This document shows positions 1 to 8,007 of a stretch of 64,000 nucleotides of DNA, in pieces. The position numbers and the translations under genes are program-made. Each line of letters opens with the position of its first letter. The first letter of the stretch is position 1. The notes beneath the pieces are model-generated. The model searched no databases. It worked only from the letters and a program-made list of their open reading frames with translations, and was not told where the DNA came from. Source of the DNA: Rhodoferax aquaticus (lineage in GTDB: Bacteria > Pseudomonadota > Gammaproteobacteria > Burkholderiales > Burkholderiaceae_C); assembly GCF_006974105.1 (NCBI RefSeq), contig NZ_CP036282.1, forward strand, positions 1,364,001-1,428,000, given 5' to 3'.

Positions 1-470
1 GTGCGGCCCAAGGGCGGCTGCAGTGGCTCGTGCGGGTTTTGTTGGCGGGCCACCAGGTAAAACTCCATCTCAGGCGCCACCACCGGGCGCCAGCCTTGCG
101 CCTCGTACAAAGACACCACATGGCGCAGCACCGCGCGCGGCGACAGGTGCACCGGCGAGCCATCGAATTCTTGGCAATCGTGAATCACCACGGCCACGGG
201 CTCCGCCGCCCAAGGCACGATGCGCACCGTGCTCACATCGGGCATACACACCATGTCGGGGTCCGTCTCGCCCACAAACGGGCCGTTGTCCGGCTGCTGG
301 CCGTTCACGGTGTTGAGCAGCACGCTCTTGGGCAGGCGCATCTCGCCCGCTTGCAAAAACAGGTCCTTAGGCAAGATCTTGCCCCGCGCAATCCCCGTCA
401 TATCGGGTATCACGCACTCCACCTCATGGATACGGTTGTCGCTCAAAAACTGGGTAATGCTGTCGCTCAT
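1..470 (-). CDS. glutamine synthetase family protein (PuuA-like), 3' end cut by window edge
   Basis: The reverse complement from 470 gives an uninterrupted reading frame starting MSDSITQFLSDNRIHEVECV and running off the window edge, about 156 residues seen. VIPDMTGIARGKILPK and the later PEMEFYL segment are typical of the N-terminal half of the glutamine synthetase superfamily, in the branch that includes gamma-glutamylputrescine synthetase (PuuA). In that branch the enzyme ligates glutamate to an amine using ATP in polyamine catabolism. The C-terminal catalytic barrel lies outside the window, so the substrate cannot be decided. A pair of dyad sites lies immediately upstream, suggesting a dedicated repressor. 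Confidence 0.8.
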   Translation of the reverse strand, partial: MSDSITQFLSDNRIHEVECVIPDMTGIARGKILPKDLFLQAGEMRLPKSVLLNTVNGQQPDNGPFVGETDPDMVCMPDVSTVRIVPWAAEPVAVVIHDCQEFDGSPVHLSPRAVLRHVVSLYEAQGWRPVVAPEMEFYLVARQQNPHEPLQPPLGR

Positions 471-504
471 GGCTATGGCCGGTGGTTAAATTGGCCGCAA
501 TGGT

Positions 505-520
505 ATTTGTGATCACAAAT
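505..520. promoter_or_regulatory. perfect 16-bp palindromic operator upstream of the PuuA-like gene
   Basis: ATTTGTGATCACAAAT is a perfect palindrome 35 bases before the start codon of the glutamine-synthetase-like gene. Its TTGTGATCACAA core has the form of a GntR-type operator. It lacks the six-base spacer of a CRP site. The regulator is not in the window. Confidence 0.55.
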
Positions 521-553
521 TAAGTCAAATGATGAATATTTGCTTCATTTTGC

Positions 554-571
554 AAATTTGTGATCATTTTT
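554..571. promoter_or_regulatory. second, imperfect copy of the operator
   Basis: The sequence AAATTTGTGATCATTTTT repeats 11 bases (ATTTGTGATCA) of the perfect palindrome at 505-520, with a decayed right arm. The two GATC centres are 51 bp apart, close to five helical turns. This spacing fits two dimers bound to the same face of the DNA, possibly with looping. Confidence 0.45.
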
Positions 572-949
572 AGCCATTCGAAAGAGCTGGGGTCAATCTC
601 GTGCCTGCGCTTGTTTGTGGTTGGGTGCTATATAAGTAATAGCTGTATGCGCAATACCCATGGGCGCTAAAGGCTGAAATGGCCATTTCCTTCATTTGTG
701 GCAAATAGGTGCTGAACACTGACTGAAGAACTGCCAAAAGTTGCCCCAGTAATTGCCAATGCCCTGCAAACTTTTTCAGTCTATTTTTAATGTACGTCGC
801 TGATCGGTGTTCCCCGCGACGTCGGAAGGTTGTGCACTAAGTGATTGCGGCAATCATCAAGCTGGGGAGCACAGTTGCGAGTATCGGCAAATGGCTGTTG
901 GGGCGCTAGTTAGCGTTGTACAACAGATAGAGTTAGGCTTCGCATTTGC
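571..949. other. non-coding stretch between the operator region and the head repeat of cassette array 1
   Basis: I see no convincing gene here. It holds one copy of the dispersed 58-bp element at 627-684 and a GTTAGGC heptamer at 932-938 that matches the integron core consensus but has no recognisable partner box. The rest is unassigned. Confidence 0.5.
627..684 (+). repeat. dispersed 58-bp palindromic element, intergenic copy A
   Basis: The element starts GCTATATAAG, has ATAGC at element positions 13-17, a TGCGC core near 22-26, GGGCG at 36-40 and ends AAATGGCC at 51-58. It shares about 44 of 58 positions, without gaps, with the intergenic copy at 15286-15343 read on the minus strand. Related copies lie inside acs, pepN and probably folC. 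The two halves contain inverted motifs (GCTAT/ATAGC and GCGC/GGGCGC), so it can fold. Confidence 0.7.
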
Positions 950-1179
950 AGCATTCTCTGAACTTGGGCTGGTCCGTCCAATTTGAATCTCACTTGGCTA
1001 GGGGCGAGCTTTTGCATCCGCGGGTCTCGGTTGATCTGCCAGAATATCGATATCCATTTAACAAAGTCGAAAGATAGATAAAGTGAGGTTGCAAGCCACT
1101 TTATGGAGGGGTTGATGACCAGAATATCGAGCATCAGCCAGTTTATGGAGTACCACTGGTGCTCTGGGTATTACGTTAG
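950..1179 (+). repeat. ~230-bp head repeat of cassette array 1 (attI-like?), copy 1
   Basis: This stretch is roughly 70-80 percent identical by eye to 38307-38539. Both copies carry two direct repeats of CCAGAATATC about 80 bp apart (1039-1049 and 1119-1129 here) and a conserved hairpin AAAGTG...CACTTT around a GGYT-gca-AGCC inner stem. Both end with ATTACGTTAG. Similarity stops at that GTTAG, the form of an integron core site (GTTRRRY, here 1175-1181), and an unrelated cassette gene begins just after it. The repeat could be an attI-type site, a long attC of a lost cassette, or decayed coding DNA. No integrase gene accompanies it. Confidence 0.6.
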
Positions 1180-1187
1180 CCACCTTA

Positions 1188-1781
1188 ATGCACACACCAC
1201 AAGACATCGAGCGGTTGCTCAACCAGGGCGAAAGCCCTTCAGTTGAGTTCAGGGTCAGTACGCCATTTCCCGAGAGTCTGTCGCGTCTGATATCAGGGTT
1301 CGCAAACACGATTGGCGGCACTTTGATCGTTGGCATAAGAGAGCCAAACACAATCATCGGAACAGACATAGCGCGTTTTGAGAAGTTTGTTCAAAAGACC
1401 AAGGAGCGGCTAAACGGAAAAGTCGAGCTTTCTTATTACTCGATAGAGCTGGGAGGAAAGCTCCTTGGTGTTCTAGAGGTAAAGAAATCCAAGATCCCAA
1501 TTGCCTCCCCAGAAGGCTACTTTCGCCGAGTCGGTGATAAAGAGGTTCCGCTCGATGCAAATCAAATTGTGGAACTCATGTCTTCGGTTCCCGATCATGC
1601 CGACGCCATTGCTTCTCTCAGCAAAACGATAGCTGAACAGTCCGCTGAGTTCGGCAAGCTCAGAGAGTCGTTCGAAAAGGCCAATTCTTGGAAGCGCAAG
1701 GCCTTATATGCAGTTCTTGGTGCTGCCGCGACCGCAGTGGTAAAGCTTGTTCTTGCGGCGTTCGGGCTCGCAGGTGGCTAA
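1188..1781 (+). CDS. AlbA_2 (Schlafen-type) DNA-binding domain protein with C-terminal membrane anchor
   Basis: This 197-residue protein opens with a divergent AlbA_2/Schlafen-like nucleic-acid-binding domain (about residues 5-130). It contains ESPSVEFRVS, then FANTIGGTLIVGIREPN and later the YFRRVGDKEVPLDANQI motif typical of the family. A probable coiled coil follows (about 145-170), then a hydrophobic alanine-rich helix at the C terminus (about 173-193). The ATG lies seven bases after the GTTAGCC core and the TAA stop lies inside the next attC-like site, as expected for an integron cassette gene. Related AlbA_2 proteins occur in accessory and defence loci, but the function of this one is unknown. 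Its composition is less GC-rich than its core-gene neighbours. Confidence 0.7.
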   Translation: MHTPQDIERLLNQGESPSVEFRVSTPFPESLSRLISGFANTIGGTLIVGIREPNTIIGTDIARFEKFVQKTKERLNGKVELSYYSIELGGKLLGVLEVKKSKIPIASPEGYFRRVGDKEVPLDANQIVELMSSVPDHADAIASLSKTIAEQSAEFGKLRESFEKANSWKRKALYAVLGAAATAVVKLVLAAFGLAGG

Positions 1782-1833
1782 TCCATCATTCAAACGGACT
1801 GCCTTCGGCAGTCGCTGAATTCCAACGTTCGTC
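1776..1833 (+). other. attC-like recombination site 1
   Basis: This 58-bp imperfect palindrome begins GGCTAAT (R''-like) and ends GTTCGTC (degenerate R'). Inner ATTCAAAC and GCTGAAT boxes match the L boxes of 60-bp attC sites. A perfect GACTGCC-ttc-GGCAGTC hairpin forms the tip (1797-1813). The stop codon of the preceding gene is embedded in the left box. Confidence 0.7.
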
Positions 1834-1856
1834 TACACCAAATGCAGCACCGCCGG

Positions 1857-1888
1857 TTGCTTGGCTTAATTGTTGTAGCTACAATTAA
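1857..1888 (+). promoter_or_regulatory. promoter and palindromic operator of brnT copy 1
   Basis: TTGCTT (1857-1862) and TACAAT (1880-1885) are separated by 17 bp. Arms TTAATTGT (1866-1873) and ACAATTAA (1881-1888) form a dyad around the -10, and nested inside is the 12-bp palindrome TTGTAGCTACAA (1873-1884). This fits autorepression by the BrnA antitoxin. The -10 ends only five bases before the ATG, so the transcript may be leaderless. Confidence 0.55.
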
Positions 1889-1890
1889 GA

Positions 1891-2160
1891 ATGCGAATTG
1901 AGTTCGACCCAGCCAAAGACGCGTCCAATCAAGAGAAGCATGGCCTGTCACTTGCTGTGGCATCGGCGCTTGACTGGGAGCACGCTCTGGTGTGGGTTGA
2001 TGATCGGTATGAATATGGTGAGTTGCGCATGATCGCTCTCGCACCGGATACGGGAATTCTGTACTACGTGGCGTTTGTGGATCGTGATGATGCCCGCAGG
2101 ATCATCAGTTTGCGCAAGGCCAATCGACGTGAGGTGAAGCACTATGTCAAAAGTACCTAA
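1891..2160 (+). CDS. brnT: BrnT family toxin (copy 1)
   Basis: The product is 89 residues starting MRIEFDPAKDASNQEKHG, the hallmark of the BrnT/DUF497 family. Those proteins adopt a RelE-like fold and inhibit growth by cleaving RNA. The conserved features visible are the FDPAKD...N..KHG start, the LxWEHA/VWVDDRYEYGE middle and the R-IISLRKANRREVKHY end. The start codon has no Shine-Dalgarno sequence and follows a promoter-like -10 by five bases. The gene overlaps the antitoxin gene by 17 bases, the usual coupled arrangement. It lies inside a cassette bounded by attC-like sites at 1776-1833 and 2445-2555. Toxin-antitoxin cassettes are known to stabilise integron arrays. Confidence 0.9.
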   Translation: MRIEFDPAKDASNQEKHGLSLAVASALDWEHALVWVDDRYEYGELRMIALAPDTGILYYVAFVDRDDARRIISLRKANRREVKHYVKST

Positions 2161-2443
2161 ACGGCCAGCGGTTGTCATGCCGACCGTGGCTGAAGACAAA
2201 GCCATTACGGTTGCTGCCAAGGCCGACCCAGATGCACAACCCCTAACCCCGAAGCAGTTGCAGGCCATGGTTCCGCTCAAGGCGGTGCGCGGTAGGCCCA
2301 AATCTGACAACAAGAAGTTGCTTGTCTCTGTCCGGTACAGCCCCGAGGTTGTGGCGTACTTCAAGTCAACAGGCGAAGGTTGGCAGTCGCGCATGGATGG
2401 CGTGTTGCAGCAGTACGTTGCCCGTCATTCGCGCAGGGCATGA
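2144..2443 (+). CDS. brnA: BrnA family antitoxin (copy 1)
   Basis: The product is 99 residues and overlaps the 3' end of brnT. The C-terminal half carries the BrnA-type ribbon-helix-helix segment: KKLLVSVRYSPEVVAYFKSTGEGWQSRMDGVLQQYV resembles the family's usual RYSPEVVxxFxxxGxGWQxRxNxxL pattern. The N-terminal half is alanine- and lysine-rich and probably wraps the toxin. BrnA proteins neutralise BrnT and repress their own promoter as the toxin-antitoxin complex. The palindrome overlapping the -10 upstream of brnT is the likely operator. Confidence 0.85.
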   Translation: MSKVPKRPAVVMPTVAEDKAITVAAKADPDAQPLTPKQLQAMVPLKAVRGRPKSDNKKLLVSVRYSPEVVAYFKSTGEGWQSRMDGVLQQYVARHSRRA

Positions 2444-2444
2444 C

Positions 2445-2555
2445 GCCGAACCAGTCGATGGCGTCGCATCGCAACGGCGGGCCGCTTCAGGCCCCCATTT
2501 CATTGGGGGCCGTCAGTGCACATCCGCTGCTAGCGGCTCAGCTTAGGAGTTGGGC
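2445..2555 (+). other. attC-like site 2 (weak)
   Basis: GCCGAAC at 2445-2451 and GTTGGGC at 2549-2555 are near-complementary outer boxes (one mismatch) in the R''/R' form. A strong GGCCCCC...GGGGGCC hairpin lies between them. The left box begins two bases after the brnA stop. The inner L boxes are not convincing, so this may be a decayed or atypical site. Confidence 0.4.
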
Positions 2556-2612
2556 AGAACAGTCCACACCCATTCAGCTCCGCCGTTCAGAAGTCTCGAT
2601 CTTCGTCAAACC

Positions 2613-2927
2613 ATGACCGTATTCAAGCAACAGTTGCTTCAGTTGCTCGCCTCTGTAGAGGGCGTGACAGTTGAGCCATCCCCGGTTGCAGGGGGCGCTG
2701 CCCTTTTCTTCCGAGGGAGGGAGTTCGCACACTTCCACCATGACAACGAGCTCGACCTGCGCCTAACAAAGAAGGTCATTTCGTCCTTGGAGCTGTCACA
2801 CCCTGTAGGGTCAGTACATCACCCGCTGCGGGCTGCAGGTTCACCGTGGATCGAAGTACGCTTCAACTCAGAGCGCGAGGTCCAGCGTGCAGCTGAATTG
2901 GTTGTGCTGGCGGTCGCACAGCTGTAG
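2613..2927 (+). CDS. DUF5519-like (luciferase-domain) small protein
   Basis: The protein has 104 residues from the ATG at 2613 (MTVFKQQLLQLLASVEGVTV). An in-frame upstream start at 2550 exists but would overlap the attC-like site. FRGREFAHFHHDNELDLRLTKKVI and the final HP...SPWIEVRFNSEREVQRAAELV resemble the DUF5519 family, a small conserved domain of unknown biochemical role sometimes labelled luciferase-like. The gene sits between attC-like structures, so it is probably a third cassette. No operon partner is visible and the function is unknown. Confidence 0.6.
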   Translation: MTVFKQQLLQLLASVEGVTVEPSPVAGGAALFFRGREFAHFHHDNELDLRLTKKVISSLELSHPVGSVHHPLRAAGSPWIEVRFNSEREVQRAAELVVLAVAQL

Positions 2928-2945
2928 CCGACAGAATCCGTTGGA

Positions 2946-3070
2946 CATGAACACGAGTTCACCCACCAGGCTTCACATGCGGCCTATCAGCTTGCATGTC
3001 GCCCACCTGCAGCAGCAGGTCGCCGCTTCGCGGCGCTAGGTGCAGCGGGCGCTGGGTCAGGGTGTTCAGC
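2946..3070 (+). other. attC-like folded site 3 (weak)
   Basis: The segment after the DUF5519-like gene can fold on itself. TGAACAC (2948-2954) pairs with GTGTTCA (3062-3068). CGCCC...CTGCA on the left pairs with TGCAG...GGGCG on the right, and CGCCGC-ttc-GCGGCG forms the tip. The right outer box would be GTTCAGC (3064-3070). An alternative left box is GCCTATC at 2982. Boundaries are uncertain. Confidence 0.35.
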
Positions 3071-3108
3071 TGTCAAGTCTCTTCTTCGTAGCTTTTTGAA
3101 GGCAATTG

Positions 3109-3144
3109 AAAAAAAGGCCCATCACCTCTCGCAGGTGATGGGCC
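3109..3144 (-). terminator. rho-independent terminator of the xdhAB operon
   Basis: The 12-bp stem GGCCCATCACCT/AGGTGATGGGCC (3116-3127 and 3133-3144) has a five-base loop and is flanked by seven A at 3109-3115. Read on the minus strand it is a stem followed by a T-run, about 50 bases after the xdhB stop. It separates the purine cluster from cassette array 1. Confidence 0.9.
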
Positions 3145-3192
3145 TAAGGCTTCGTCAACCCAAACTGTTGTCAGTTCATAGTCTTGCTCGTA

Positions 3193-5498
3193 TCAAACGG
3201 CCAAAGCTTTCAACACGTTTTCAGCAGTAGCAGGTGCGGTGAGTTGCACGGGGGCTTGGCCGCCTTTGGCGTGGGCTACGGCGTCGCGCAGGGCTTCAAA
3301 CACGCTGATGGCCAGCATGAATGGGGGCTCGCCCACGGCTTTGGAGCCAAATACGTTGTCTTCTGGGTTTGGCTCATGCCACAGGTCTACCTTGAAGTGC
3401 GCGGGCACGTCACCGGCGGTGGGGATTTTGTAGGTGCTGGGCGCGTGGGTCGCTAGGTAGCCCTTGTCGTTCCACACCAGTTGTTCGGTGGTGAGCCAGC
3501 CCATGCCTTGCACAAACGCACCTTCGATTTGGCCCACGTCCAGCCCGGGGTTGATGGAGCGGCCCACGTCATGCAGGATGTCCACCTTGAGCACTTTGCT
3601 CTCGCCAGTCAGGGTGTCGATAGCCACTTCGGTGCAGGCGGCGCCATAGGCAAAGTAGTAAAACGGGCGCCCGCTCAGGGTTACTTTGTCGTAATGAATT
3701 TTGGGTGTGCGGTAGAAGCCATCGCTCCACAGCTGAATGCGGTTGGCATAGGCTTGTTTCACCACATCGTCAAAGCTGCGCGTGAGCTTGGGCGACATGA
3801 TGTTGCCGCCTGCAAAGCGCACCGCACCTGCGCCGCAGCCGTCCAGCCCACTCACAAAGGCAGCCAAGTTGTCGCGCACATGGCGCGCTGCAAACTGGGC
3901 GGCGCGGCCGTTGAGGTCGGTACCGGCCGATGCGGCGGTGGCGGACGCGTTGGGGATCTTGCTGGTGTCGCTAGCGGTGCACAGTACGCGCGAGAAGGGT
4001 ACGCCCAGTTCGTCGGCCACGATTTGAGCCACCTTGGTGTGCAGGCCCTGGCCCATTTCGCTGCCGCCGTGGTTCACCTGCACGCTGCCGTCGGTGTACA
4101 CATGCACCAGCGCACCGGCTTGGTTAAACAGCGTGGCAGTGAAGGAGATACCAAACTTGACCGGCGTGAGCGCGATGCCACGCTTGATGATGGGGCTGGT
4201 CTTGTTCCAAGCCGAAATAGCCTGTTTGCGCCGTCGGTACTGCGCAGAATGCTCTAGTTGTGATAGCAATGGCTGCAGGATGTTGTCTTCCACCCGCATG
4301 CCGTAGTGGGTGGTGTTGCGCGTCTTTAGCTCATAGAGGTTGCGCATACGCACATCCATGGGGTCCAGGCCCAGATGGCGGGCAATGTCACCCATGATGC
4401 TTTCAATCACGATCACGCCTTGTGGGCCGCCAAAGCCGCGAAACGCGGTGTGGCTCTGCGTATTGAGCTTGCAGCGGAATGAGGCGATGTCTACGTCTTC
4501 TAAGAAGTAGGCGTTGTCGCTGTGGAAGATGGCGCGGTCTGCCACGGGGCCCGACAAGTCGGCGCTAAAGCCGCAGTTGGCCGCCATCATGAGTTTCAGG
4601 CCCGACAGGCGCCCGGTGTCGTCAAAGCCCACGGTGTATTCGTAGGCAAAGGGGTGGCGCTTGCCGGTGACCATGAAGTCGTCGTCACGGTCCAGACGCA
4701 GCTTGACGGGGCGGCGCAGCTTGTTGGCCGCAATGGCCGCCCACACGGCCAAGTGGCCTGCCTGGGTTTCTTTGCCACCAAAGCCGCCGCCCATGCGGCG
4801 GCACTCCACCTTCACGGCGTGGTTGTCAATGCCCAAGGCGTGGCTCACCCAGTGCTGCACTTCACCGGGGTGCTGCGTGCTGGAGTACACCCACCATTGG
4901 TTTTGTTCCAGCGGCAGCACGTAGGCCACCTGGCCTTCGAGGTAAAAGTGCTCTTGGCCGCCCACTTCTAGCGTGCCGCTCAGCGTGTGCTTGGCCTTGG
5001 ACAAAGCCGCTTGGGCGTCACCCCGCTTCACGTACACCGGGGGCAGCACAAAGCTCTTGGCGGCCAGGGCGTCTTTGACGGTGAGGATGGCGGGCAGGGC
5101 TTCGATATGGAGTTTGACCTTGCGCGCGGCACGGCGTGCTTGCATCACGGTGTCGGCCACCACCACGCCAATGACTTGGCCGATGTGCTGCACGGTGTCG
5201 ATGGCAAACACGGGCTCGTCACCCGCAAACGCGGCCAACATGGGGTCGCCGGGAATGTCGCGCGACAAGACCACAGCGCGCACGCCAGGCATGGCCAAGG
5301 CGGCGTTGCTGTCCACACCGAGCAACTTGCCATGGGCCACGGTGGACAAAATGGGCGCGGCGTGCAAAGTGCCGCGCACTTCGGGCATGTCGTCAATGTA
5401 GGTGGCGGCACCGGCTACTTGGGCGCGGGCACTTTCGTGGGCGCGGGTAACGCCTGCTGCGGGGCCTGTGTCAGTGGGGGCGGTGTGGGTGTGTTTGC

Positions 5499-5502
<4 letters not shown>
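3193..5502 (-). CDS. xdhB: xanthine dehydrogenase, molybdopterin-binding large subunit
   Basis: The 769-residue subunit binds the molybdenum cofactor and hydroxylates hypoxanthine to xanthine and xanthine to urate. Visible signatures are QEHFYLEGQVAYVLP (about 165-180), CRRMGGGFGGKETQAGH (about 235), TAFRGFGGPQGVIVIE (about 350) and KAVGEPPFMLAISV near the C terminus. The last contains the glutamate that acts as general base in this family. Length fits bacterial XdhB. It overlaps xdhA by four bases (ATGA) and is followed by a strong terminator. The XdhC maturation factor, which often follows, is absent here. Confidence 0.95.
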
Positions 5503-6977
<1,475 letters not shown>

Positions 6978-7024
6978 TCTTAAATTCCTTGAGCGCGAGG
7001 GTAAATCGGCGCGCTACGCCAACC

Positions 7025-7042
7025 CATACGCATTAGCATATG
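7025..7042. promoter_or_regulatory. dyad operator between xdhA and the LysR-type regulator
   Basis: CATACGC-atta-GCATATG is an inverted repeat with six of seven arm positions matching, lying between the divergent xdhA and LysR starts. LysR-type regulators normally bind such a dyad next to their own gene, so this is the likely control site of xdhAB and of the regulator itself. Confidence 0.5.
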
Positions 7043-7062
7043 GCCAAAATTCAAGGACCAGT

Positions 7063-7986
7063 ATGAGAGACCAATCGCTTTTCGACAAGATAGACCTCCA
7101 CTTGATTAAGGTTCTGCATACTGTGTTAACTGAACGAAGCGTATCGCGAGCGGCTATCCGACTGGGCATGCACCAGCCGGCGGTCAGCGCATCGCTCAAA
7201 CGGTTGCGCGACTACGCGGGTGACCCACTCTTGGTCCGCTCCGGCACAGGCATGGTGCCCACCGAAGCGGGCTTGCGCATGCTAGAGCCCAGTGCCAGCA
7301 TTTTGCGTGCCGCACAGATGCTGTTTTCAGATGCGCGGGGCTTTGAGCCTGGCACGTCGCGCATTACGTTTCGCATTGGTGCGAGCGACTATTTAGACCC
7401 CCTGTTTTTGCCGCACTTGGTGGCGCAAATCAAAGCGCAAGCACCGTTTGCTGAGCTAGAAATTCACCCCCTATCGGCCGCGTCTGACTACCGCGCGCAA
7501 TTGGCACAAGGCGATGTGGATGTGGTGATTGGCAACTGGACCACGCCACCGCAAGACTTTCACTTGAGCCGCTTGTTTAGTGATGAGGTGGTGTGTCTGG
7601 TGTCCGACAAGCACCCCGCCGCGCGCCGTGGCTGGGACATTAACGCGTGGCTAGAGGCCGAGCACATTGCCCCGGCAGCTACGCACCCCGGCGCCAAAGG
7701 GGTGATCGACGAGCATTTGGCAAGCCTTGGCATGCAGCGCAACATCGTGGCGCGCTGCCCTTACTTTGGCCTGATCCCCAGCATGGTGGCATCAACCTTG
7801 CTGGTGATGACCACCGGGCGTCAGTATTGCGAGCGTTTTGTAGACACGCTCCCAGTGAAGATTCTTCCCTGCCCAATTGCGTTCCCGCAGTTGATGTACT
7901 ACCAGCTGTGGCATGAAAGAACCCACACCTCAAGCGCCAGCCGTTGGCTGCGCGAGAGAGTAAAGTCAGTTGCTGCAGCGCTTTGA
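7063..7986 (+). CDS. LysR family transcriptional regulator of the purine cluster
   Basis: The protein has 307 residues from the ATG at 7063, which follows AAGGACC; longer in-frame starts upstream lack a ribosome site and would cover the dyad. The N-terminal winged helix-turn-helix reads SVSRAAIRLGMHQPAVSASLKRLRDYAGDPLLVRSGTG. The remainder is a periplasmic-binding-protein-like effector domain. It lies between xdhAB (divergent) and the BMP-type transporter (same strand, 21 bases downstream), so it probably senses a purine or its breakdown product. This role is inferred from position only. Confidence 0.88.
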   Translation: MRDQSLFDKIDLHLIKVLHTVLTERSVSRAAIRLGMHQPAVSASLKRLRDYAGDPLLVRSGTGMVPTEAGLRMLEPSASILRAAQMLFSDARGFEPGTSRITFRIGASDYLDPLFLPHLVAQIKAQAPFAELEIHPLSAASDYRAQLAQGDVDVVIGNWTTPPQDFHLSRLFSDEVVCLVSDKHPAARRGWDINAWLEAEHIAPAATHPGAKGVIDEHLASLGMQRNIVARCPYFGLIPSMVASTLLVMTTGRQYCERFVDTLPVKILPCPIAFPQLMYYQLWHERTHTSSASRWLRERVKSVAAAL

Positions 7987-8007
7987 CACGAGTGAGACAA
8001 AAAAAAG

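Noticed and set aside
932..938. GTTAGGC heptamer matching the integron core consensus
   Set aside because: No complementary left box or inner boxes within 150 bases and no gene start just after it; a seven-base match alone is not enough.
910..1134. A 74-codon minus-strand open frame inside head repeat copy 1
   Set aside because: The same frame in copy 2 contains a stop (after WLAAAL), and differences between the copies do not favour third positions. It is treated as non-coding.
2880..2946. Possible attC with outer boxes GTCCAGC and GTTGGAC at the end of the DUF5519-like gene
   Set aside because: Only five outer bases pair and the inner boxes are placed asymmetrically; the fold at 2946-3070 is a better candidate.
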